Positions 1 to 4,665 of a stretch of 5,953 nucleotides of DNA are shown here, piece after piece. The position numbers and the translations under genes are program-made. The first letter of the stretch is position 1. Each line of letters starts with the position of its first letter. The DNA lies in assembly GCA_021779435.1 (NCBI GenBank), contig JAJYAR010000192.1, positions 1-5,953 of the forward strand, read 5' to 3'. This stretch comes from a bacterium. GTDB lineage: Bacteria; Verrucomicrobiota; Verrucomicrobiae; JAJYAR01. The notes under the pieces are model-generated. The model was not told the origin of the DNA and did no database searches. It saw nothing but the letters and a program-made list of their open reading frames with translations.

Positions 1-89
1 CGGGCCGGCCTCCGCGGCGCAGGACCTAACACCGGACTGTCCGTCGCGAAGCGCGGCGGACGCAGCAACCCGGACCCAACGAGCTGGAC

Positions 90-1043
90 TCAACGACCTG
101 CCTTCGCGCAGGTCGTTTTCGTTCTGTCCACGGCGCCGGTCTGCGCTTCGCGCAACAGCCAGTTCCGGAATGCCGACAGCCGCGGTCTCGCGGCATGTTC
201 CGCCCGATAGACGACGTAGTAGGCCAAGGGCGACGGACACGAAATCTCGCGGAACAACCGCACCAGCCGGCCCGCCGCGAGATCGTCCTGCACCATCACG
301 CTGCGGGCCAGCGCGACGCCGTGCCCCTCGATCGCCGCCTGCAGGACGGCGGCCGAATTGTTGATCCGCAGGCCGTGGGGAGTCGGGACATCCCGCTCAC
401 CGGCCTCCCGCAGCCAGGTGTCCCAGGTCGGAAAGCCCGTGTGGCGCCCCATGGACACATCGTGGATCAGCGGCACCCGCTTCAGATCGCCCGGCACGGT
501 CATCTGCCCGTGCGCCGCCAGCAGGCTGGGCGAGCACACCGGGTACACCTCCTCGTCCATCAGCTTGTCGGCCACCAGCCCCGGCCAGGTTCCCGTGCCA
601 TAGCGCACCCCGATGTCGATGCGGTGGGCGACGAAATCCACGCCCTTGAGATCGGTGTCCAGCCGCAGGTCCGTGGGCCATTCGGAGCGGAAGCGCTCGA
701 TTCGCGGCAGCAGCCACTTGGCGGCGAACGACGGGCTCACCGCGACCGTCAGCACGCCGCCGCCCAGCCCCTCCTTGAGACGTTCCAGACCCAGCGTCAG
801 GCTGTCGAACCCCGCCCGGATGTCCGGCAGCGCCCGCTCCGCCGCCTCCGTCGGAACCAGCCGCACCCCCGGTCGGGTGCCGCGGTGGAATAGCGGAGCG
901 CCGAGCCAGTCCTCCAACGACCGCACGAGCTGGCCCACGGCGGCGGGCGTGACATGCAGCTCCGCCGCGGCGGCGGAAAAGCTCTTGTGGCGCGCACTGG
1001 CTTCGAATGCGCGCAAGGCGTTGAGGTAGGCGGGCGTCTTCAT
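90..1043 (-). CDS. LysR-type transcriptional regulator, GcvA-like
   Basis: This is a complete 317-residue LysR-family DNA-binding regulator, a usual length for the family. The N-terminal winged helix-turn-helix spans about residues 5-65, with the typical run of alanine-rich recognition helix, VTPAAVGQLVRSLEDWLG and LFHR. A helical linker follows (about 68-93), then the periplasmic-binding-protein-like effector domain (about 95-300). The block around residues 128-155 (LRLDTDLKGVDFVAHRIDIG followed by VRYGTGTWPG) is characteristic of the GcvA/AmpR-like branch. The ATG at 1043 is chosen because the following residues (MKTPAYLNALRAFEASAR) match the normal start of this branch. No strong Shine-Dalgarno is visible upstream. 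It is transcribed divergently from the VWA-phosphatase-kinase operon across about 218 bp, the usual arrangement for a LysR regulator and its target, so control of that operon is plausible but inferred. The effector is unknown. Its last codons overlap a convergent terminator. Confidence 0.93.
   Translation of the reverse strand: MKTPAYLNALRAFEASARHKSFSAAAAELHVTPAAVGQLVRSLEDWLGAPLFHRGTRPGVRLVPTEAAERALPDIRAGFDSLTLGLERLKEGLGGGVLTVAVSPSFAAKWLLPRIERFRSEWPTDLRLDTDLKGVDFVAHRIDIGVRYGTGTWPGLVADKLMDEEVYPVCSPSLLAAHGQMTVPGDLKRVPLIHDVSMGRHTGFPTWDTWLREAGERDVPTPHGLRINNSAAVLQAAIEGHGVALARSVMVQDDLAAGRLVRLFREISCPSPLAYYVVYRAEHAARPRLSAFRNWLLREAQTGAVDRTKTTCAKAGR
92..119 (+). terminator. Rho-independent terminator reading rightward, overlapping the lysR 3' end
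   Basis: A perfect 10-bp stem is visible: AACGACCTGC (92-101) pairs with GCAGGTCGTT (108-117) around the 6-nt loop CTTCGC. On the plus strand the stem runs into TTTTCGTTCT, so it reads as an intrinsic terminator for a rightward gene lying mostly or wholly left of the window. A TAA at 27-29 could be that gene's stop, but this is not provable here. On the minus strand the stem is followed by GAGTCCAGC with no U-run, so it is a poor terminator for the LysR gene itself, although a stem-loop there could still protect the lysR transcript end. The stem lies inside the last codons of the LysR gene, whose TGA stop (92-90) sits at its base. Confidence 0.6.
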
Positions 1044-1049
1044 CGCAAT

Positions 1050-1062
1050 AAAGAATTTCTTT
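1050..1062. promoter_or_regulatory. AT-rich dyad, candidate LysR operator
   Basis: AAAGAATTTCTTT is a perfect 6+6 inverted repeat around a central T. It lies within a wider weak repeat, ATAAAG (1048-1053) and CTTTAT (1075-1080), 21 bases apart. It starts only 7 bases upstream of the lysR ATG, where autoregulatory sites of LysR proteins are sometimes found, and a bound protein would cover the lysR translation-start region. LysR sites are usually T-N11-A dyads, and this one is more compact, so the assignment to the adjacent regulator is inference from position and symmetry. Confidence 0.3.
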
Positions 1063-1137
1063 CAACTCGAAACACTTTATCGCGTTTGCGCCCGATCCGG
1101 AACGGGCCAACAATATCGCCCGCTGCTCGCCGCGCCG

Positions 1138-1168
1138 GCCGCCGGATGCGTCCGGCGGCAAACCGCCG
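1138..1168 (+). promoter_or_regulatory. Leader stem-loops with two alternative pairings
   Basis: GCCGCCGGA (1138-1146) and TCCGGCGGC (1151-1159) form a perfect 9-bp stem closed by a TGCG tetraloop. The right arm can instead pair downstream: CGGCGG (1153-1158) with CCGCCG (1163-1168) around a CAAA loop. The two structures exclude each other, as in attenuators and regulatory leaders. They lie 94-124 bases before the VWA-gene ATG and would be in its 5' leader if transcription starts to the left of 1138. No U-run follows, so a simple terminator is not supported. GC-rich sequence makes chance stems likelier. Confidence 0.35.
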
Positions 1169-1261
1169 CTCCGATGCTTCGGCGCGCGGTATGGTTGGAA
1201 AGCTTTGCTTTTCGATTCCAGCAAGCCGTTGCCACGGCGGATCGATCGTAGAGGGAACTGC

Positions 1262-1933
1262 ATGGACAACATCATTCCGGACGTCGCGCTGATCGACAAC
1301 AGCGACGAACGCGCACCGCTCGTGCTCGTGCTCGACTGCTCGGGCAGCATGGCCGAAGACGACAAGATCCACCTGCTCAACGATGGTCTCAAGACTCTCG
1401 AGGCCGAACTCAAGAAGGATCCGATCGCCGCGCGCTGCGGGCGCGTGCTCGTCATCTCCTTCGGCGGCGACAACAACATCGAAATCATGGGCGACTGGAC
1501 CGACGCCATGGACTTCACGCCCCCCGAACTCCATGCCGGCGGCATGACCCCCCTGGGCGCCGCCATGCGCTGCGCCCTCGACGAAATCGAATCCCAGAAA
1601 ACCCAGATGCGCAGCGCCGGCGTCTCCTACAAGCGCCCCATCGTCATGCTCCTCACCGACGGCGATCCCACCGACGACTGGCAGCAGGTCGCCGCCGAAT
1701 GCAAAAACGCCGAGGCCGCCCACAAGGTCAACATCATGCCCATCGGCGTCGGCACCGCCAACCGCGAAATCCTCGCCGAGTTCAGCAACAAGGGCGCACT
1801 CAACCTCAACGGCCTGCGCTTCCGCGAACTCTTCATCTGGCTCAGCCGCAGCATCCAGGCCGTCTCCCGCGCCGCCTCCGGCGGCACCGTCCAGCTCAAC
1901 CCCGTCGACAGCTGGGCCCAGATGCAGGCCTGA
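1262..1933 (+). CDS. terY: TerY/YegL-type von Willebrand A domain protein
   Basis: A 223-residue, single-domain VWA protein of the TerY type, the length expected for that family. The metal-ion-dependent adhesion site is complete: D25-C-S27-G-S29, T96 in GGMTPLGA, and D133 in LLTDGDPTDDW, the last being a hallmark of TerY/YegL proteins. It has no signal peptide or membrane segment, so it should be cytoplasmic. Family members are thought to act as metal-dependent protein-binding adaptors. The ATG at 1262 is preferred over an upstream in-frame TTG (1205) because AGAGGGA at 1250-1256 gives a well-placed ribosome-binding site and the family's N-terminus begins about there. It is the first gene of an apparent operon with a PP2C phosphatase and a kinase, the same trio as yegL, yegK and yegI of E. 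coli. The name terY denotes family membership; no terB, terC, terD or terE gene is present in this window. Confidence 0.92.
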   Translation: MDNIIPDVALIDNSDERAPLVLVLDCSGSMAEDDKIHLLNDGLKTLEAELKKDPIAARCGRVLVISFGGDNNIEIMGDWTDAMDFTPPELHAGGMTPLGAAMRCALDEIESQKTQMRSAGVSYKRPIVMLLTDGDPTDDWQQVAAECKNAEAAHKVNIMPIGVGTANREILAEFSNKGALNLNGLRFRELFIWLSRSIQAVSRAASGGTVQLNPVDSWAQMQA

Positions 1934-1950
1934 TCGCAGCATCCCCGAAT

Positions 1951-1983
1951 GCGGGGCGCAGCCCGTCGACGACGGCGCCCCGC
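1951..1983 (+). other. Stem-loop in the VWA-PP2C gap
   Basis: GCGGGGCGC (1951-1959) and GCGCCCCGC (1975-1983) are a perfect 9-bp inverted repeat. The 15-base loop between them itself contains CCGTC/GACGG (1963-1967 and 1971-1975), which competes for one base of the outer stem. A smaller alternative, CCCCG/CGGGG (1944-1948 and 1953-1957), overlaps on the left. It fills most of the 78-base gap and ends 28 bases before the phosphatase ATG. There is no following U-run, so it is not a standard terminator. It may set the ratio of VWA to phosphatase/kinase by RNA processing, stability or partial termination, which is inference. Confidence 0.4.
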
Positions 1984-2011
1984 GCGACAACCACCGGAAA
2001 TCCGTACTCCC

Positions 2012-2767
2012 ATGCAGTGGAAAGTCTTTCTCGCCTCCGCCACCGGCGCATATCATTTGACCAATGACCAACCCTGCCAGGACGCGGGACATTTTGCCGT
2101 CAACGGCAACGTGCTGGTCGCCGTGGTCTGCGACGGCGCCGGATCGGCCGCGGAGGGTCACGCCGGGTCACGCTTCTTCGCCGAGCGGATCACGCAGCTG
2201 GCATCTGCCGCATTCGGAGCAGAGGACTTCACGGCGCGTTCCGACGCCGAATGGCACGAAGCCGTTGCCGGCATCGTCGAACAGGCCCGCTCGGAGCTGA
2301 CCGAAACCGCCGCCGCCCAGGAACGCAGCCTGCGCGACTTCGCATCGACCCTGGTCGGCTGCGTCACGTCGCGCGATGGAGGATGCTTCTTCCATATCGG
2401 CGACGGCTTTGCGATCCACCAACGCAATACCGGCGAATCGGTGCTCTCACGCCCCGAAAACGGCGAATATGCGGACGAGACCTACTTCGTCACCGACGAA
2501 TCCTGGAAAGAACATCTGCGCGTCACGCCGCTCACCGGGATCGAGCGCGGCTGCCTCATCGGCTTGATGAGCGACGGCACGTCGCCATTCGCGGTCGACG
2601 GCCCGAAGACCGGTTTCTTCCGCCCGTTCATCGACCCGGTCGTGAAATTCCTGCGCGAGGCGACCGAGCAGAACGGCACGCAGGCACTGCAGAACGTGCT
2701 GGCGGACGAGAAGACGCACCGGATCACCGCGGACGACAAGACGCTGCTGCTCGCGCTCGCGCATTGA
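2012..2767 (+). CDS. PP2C-type protein serine/threonine phosphatase (YegK/PphC-like)
   Basis: A 251-residue stand-alone PP2C-family phosphatase expected to remove phosphate from Ser/Thr residues using two metal ions. The metal-binding motifs appear in order: QD (Q23-D24) after the N-terminal strand, DGAGS (D41-G42), HIGDG (D131-G132), MSDGT (D188-G189) and DDKT (D241-D242). The catalytic set therefore looks intact. It has no signal peptide or membrane segment, so it should be cytoplasmic. The ATG at 2012 is chosen because MQWKVFLASATG aligns with the family's first strand. An in-frame ATG at 1949 would add an arginine/proline-rich leader inside the intergenic stem-loop and is unlikely. The ribosome-binding site is weak (GGAA at 1996-1999). 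It lies between the VWA and kinase genes and presumably reverses the kinase's action. E. coli YegK (PphC), from the matching trio, has been reported to be an active phosphatase. Confidence 0.9.
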   Translation: MQWKVFLASATGAYHLTNDQPCQDAGHFAVNGNVLVAVVCDGAGSAAEGHAGSRFFAERITQLASAAFGAEDFTARSDAEWHEAVAGIVEQARSELTETAAAQERSLRDFASTLVGCVTSRDGGCFFHIGDGFAIHQRNTGESVLSRPENGEYADETYFVTDESWKEHLRVTPLTGIERGCLIGLMSDGTSPFAVDGPKTGFFRPFIDPVVKFLREATEQNGTQALQNVLADEKTHRITADDKTLLLALAH

Positions 2768-2804
2768 ACCCGGCCGCATTCCATCGCCTGCGCCCGACGT
2801 CCCC

Positions 2805-4094
2805 GTGAACGCTCCCGCCAGTCCTTCGATCCAGCACGTACGCATCGTCTGGTCGGACGGGCGGTCCGAGCAGGTCCGCCTCGTCTCCATCGGCAAATCG
2901 GGCGGCGCCGGCGAAGTATTCACGATCGACAACAAACTCGAGTACGTCGCCAAGGTCTATCACGCCAACATCCTGCAGGCGCACCGCGCGGAGTATGAGC
3001 AGAAAATCCGCTGGATGATCCGCAATCCGCCCGAACTGCCGCCGGTGCCCACCGGGCAGCGCGGCATCGTCCAGCTCGCCTGGCCGGTCGCCATGGTGAT
3101 GCAGGGTGGGCGCTTCACCGGCTTCGTGATGGAGAAGATCGACTTCCAGCGCACGATGGAGCTCGACTACCTGCTCACACGCAGCCAGGCGGCCAAGGAG
3201 GGGTTCGACACCGACTTCGGCAAGCTCGTCACGATCTGCCACAACCTCGCCTCGCTGCTGCACTGCCTGCACAGCAAGAAGATCGCCGTCGTCGACCTCA
3301 AGCCCATCAACCTGAAGGTGTACAAGAAGGAACTCTACGTCTCGATCCTCGACTGCGACGGGTTCCACATCCACGCAGATGACTTCGTCTCGGCGGCCCC
3401 CCAGGTGACGCCGGAGTACCTTGCGCCGGAGTTCCACGGCCGCTCGGTCAGCAACCCCGAGAACCAGGACCGCTTCGCGCTCGCGACCATCATCTTCCGC
3501 CTGCTCAACTACGGCATCCATCCGTATGCCGGCATCGCGGCGAACCGGCATCAACTCTATCCGTCCGAACTCGCAGGGCGCATCGAGAAGGGCCTGTATC
3601 CCTACGGGCGCAGCGGCAACCGCAGCGTCCGCGCCACGCCGGCCAGCGTCCACGAGTGTTTTCCGGACGTGCTGCGCGAAACCTTCGACCGCGCCTTCGC
3701 ATCGGGAACCTACCGTGCCAGCGCCCAGGAATGGACGGCGATCCTCAATGGCTTCGCCAGCAAGAGTACCGGTGCGATGTCGCTGTGCGAGCAGGGGCAC
3801 GTGCGTTTCACCGGCAAGAACTGCCCGACCTGCCTGCGTGACGCGATCCTGAAGGGGCACGCCGAGCGCCACAAACGTTTCCTGACCCGGGTGCAGACCT
3901 CGCCTACCCGGGCGGCGCGCTACGTCCGCAAGACGATCCGCGGCACCCAGACCTCTCCCTTCCAGGCGGCCCTGGCGCAGGGGCAGGTGCGCGGCCTGCG
4001 CCAGGCACCGCAGACGCTGCCGGTGCGCAACATGATCAGCATCGAGATCCTGTGGATCATGGGCCTGGCCATTTCGTACTGGTGGCTCAAATGA
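2805..4094 (+). CDS. Atypical Ser/Thr protein kinase with zinc-ribbon-like motif and C-terminal membrane segment (YegI-like)
   Basis: A 429-residue protein-kinase-fold protein. Visible in order: a glycine-rich loop (SIGKSGGAGEVF, 29-39), the ATP lysine K50 in YVAKVY, the catalytic loop VVDLKPINL (162-170; D164, K166, N169), the metal aspartate D183 in ILDCDGF where canonical kinases have DFG, APE at 207-209, and D222 in the helix after it. HRD is thus VVD and DFG is DCD, as I recall for the YegI/TerY-associated branch, while the catalytic residues remain. A C-x3-H-x7-C-x2-C pattern (C328, H332, C340, C343) looks like a small zinc ribbon. A basic linker with two QTSP motifs (364-367, 382-385) leads to a hydrophobic segment at about 410-428, probably a tail anchor that leaves the kinase in the cytoplasm. 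The start is GTG at 2805, with no clear Shine-Dalgarno 37 bases after the phosphatase stop; no early in-frame ATG exists. The stop overlaps the next gene's ATG. Confidence 0.9.
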   Translation: MNAPASPSIQHVRIVWSDGRSEQVRLVSIGKSGGAGEVFTIDNKLEYVAKVYHANILQAHRAEYEQKIRWMIRNPPELPPVPTGQRGIVQLAWPVAMVMQGGRFTGFVMEKIDFQRTMELDYLLTRSQAAKEGFDTDFGKLVTICHNLASLLHCLHSKKIAVVDLKPINLKVYKKELYVSILDCDGFHIHADDFVSAAPQVTPEYLAPEFHGRSVSNPENQDRFALATIIFRLLNYGIHPYAGIAANRHQLYPSELAGRIEKGLYPYGRSGNRSVRATPASVHECFPDVLRETFDRAFASGTYRASAQEWTAILNGFASKSTGAMSLCEQGHVRFTGKNCPTCLRDAILKGHAERHKRFLTRVQTSPTRAARYVRKTIRGTQTSPFQAALAQGQVRGLRQAPQTLPVRNMISIEILWIMGLAISYWWLK

Positions 4095-4642
4095 CACAAG
4101 CCGTTGCGATCGCAATCTTCGCCGCGGCGGCATTGGCCATCGCATGGCGGTGGCGTCCGCGCACGCTGCGCGTCGAGCGCGGGGTCTGGGCGCTGCTGGC
4201 CGCATATCTGCTCATGGGGCTGTGGGCGCTGTGGTTCGGCTATTTCGCGCCGGGCACCGAGCCGCCGCGCCTCCAGCACTGGCAGCCGACCATCTTCTAC
4301 TGGACCCTGTGCGCAATCGGGATGCTGTCGCCGCGGCTGGGCGGCGGGTTCCCGGTCAAGGCGATCACCGGCACCTTCTTCATGCTCACCCAGCCCGAAT
4401 GGCGCTGGGCCAACCGCGCCCTCGTCGCGGTGACGGCGGCGCTGGGGACGATGAACCTGCTCGTGATCTATCACCGGATCGATTTCGACTGGGAGAGCTT
4501 CAAGTTCGGCTACATGGCCAATCTCGCGGCGGTGTTCATCCTGCGCTTCGTGTTCGTCTGGTTCGAGATCTTCATGCGGATCGTCACGGCGATCGGGAAC
4601 CGCTCGAAAGCCAGGGCGCGCGCGCGCGCGCCGACGCCGTAG
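4091..4642 (+). CDS. YciB/IspZ-like multi-pass inner membrane protein, fourth gene of the triad operon
   Basis: A 183-residue hydrophobic protein with about five membrane segments (near residues 2-19, 32-52, 66-80, 109-127 and 142-166) and a short arginine-rich tail. The second half resembles YciB/IspZ, the inner-membrane septation family: QPTIFYW (65-71), W104-x-W-x-x-N108, G119-x-x-N122 and W134-x-x-F137-K138 correspond to YciB's KPTVLYW, VWRRLN, G-x-x-N and WVNFK. The N-terminal third looks divergent. YciB proteins have been linked to cell-envelope and division maintenance, but the molecular role is unclear, so no reaction can be given. The ATG at 4091 overlaps the kinase TGA (ATGA, 4091-4094), implying translational coupling. 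An in-frame GTG at 4052 lies inside the kinase's membrane-segment codons and is less likely. The 3' end carries a (GC)8 tract encoding alternating Arg-Ala. It could be a paralogue recruited to the kinase system, not the housekeeping YciB. Confidence 0.7.
   Translation: MTQAVAIAIFAAAALAIAWRWRPRTLRVERGVWALLAAYLLMGLWALWFGYFAPGTEPPRLQHWQPTIFYWTLCAIGMLSPRLGGGFPVKAITGTFFMLTQPEWRWANRALVAVTAALGTMNLLVIYHRIDFDWESFKFGYMANLAAVFILRFVFVWFEIFMRIVTAIGNRSKARARARAPTP
4615..4632. repeat. (GC)8 tract, an 18-nt perfect palindrome inside the YciB-like gene
   Basis: GGCGCGCGCGCGCGCGCC is an uninterrupted alternating GC run flanked by one G and one C, making a perfect palindrome. It encodes the Arg-Ala repeat near the C-terminus (about residues 174-180). 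Alternating GC can adopt Z-DNA and is prone to slippage. A two-base change would alter the last few residues and could shift the stop past 4642 into the convergent gene's end. Confidence 0.75.
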
Positions 4643-4665
4643 CGGGCATTTGAAGGGCTACGGCG
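4635..4665. terminator. Inverted repeat spanning the convergent gene ends
   Basis: CGCCGTAGC (4635-4643) and GCTACGGCG (4657-4665) are a perfect 9-bp inverted repeat with a 13-base loop. Each arm contains the stop codon of one of the two convergent genes: TAG at 4640-4642 on plus, and CTA at 4658-4660 read as TAG on minus. Position and symmetry fit a bidirectional transcript-end structure. Neither side has a U-run, so it is not a canonical intrinsic terminator; it may instead stabilise 3' ends or act with Rho. Confidence 0.45.

Larger units (their letters stand above)
1044..1261. promoter_or_regulatory. Divergent control region between lysR and the VWA operon
   Basis: These 218 bases separate two divergent genes and carry no convincing gene. 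The lysR-proximal part (about 1047-1081) is the clearly AT-rich patch of the window and the likeliest place for promoter and operator elements. The rest is GC-rich and forms stem-loops. I could not find a sigma-70 -35/-10 pair with acceptable spacing on either strand. TTTATC at 1076-1081 (plus) and GATAAA (minus strand, about 1082-1077) are the best -10-like hexamers, but neither has a good -35. A sigma-54 reading of the TTGC at 1205-1208 fails on spacing. The VWA-gene ribosome-binding site AGAGGGA (1250-1256) lies at the right end. Confidence 0.55.

Noticed and set aside
1..29. Possible tail of an upstream plus-strand gene ending at TAA 27-29
   Set aside because: The terminator at 92-119 suggests a rightward transcript, but eight codons of GC-rich sequence cannot show that this frame is the coding one.
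1193..1208. Sigma-54-like promoter (GG...TTGC) upstream of the VWA gene
   Set aside because: The GG and GC elements are 10 or 14 bases apart start to start, not the required 12.
1191..1292. 33-codon plus-strand frame (ATG at 1191) overlapping the VWA start, possible leader peptide
   Set aside because: It has no ribosome-binding site and no recognisable composition, and the overlap with the VWA start is out of frame. It is not supported beyond chance.
1040..2161. Minus-strand open frame opposite the VWA gene
   Set aside because: It has low-complexity Gly/Ala/Val/Asp composition and overlaps a VWA gene with all metal-site motifs intact, so it is a shadow frame.
2724..4205. Long minus-strand open frame opposite the kinase
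   Set aside because: It is antisense to a clearly recognisable kinase, is rich in Arg, Ala, Asp and Val as expected for the complement of GC-rich coding DNA, and shows no domain.
1262..4642. Classical tellurite-resistance operon
   Set aside because: Only the TerY-type VWA protein is shared. No TerB, TerC, TerD, TerE or TerZ-like protein is encoded here, so a direct tellurite-resistance role is not supported.
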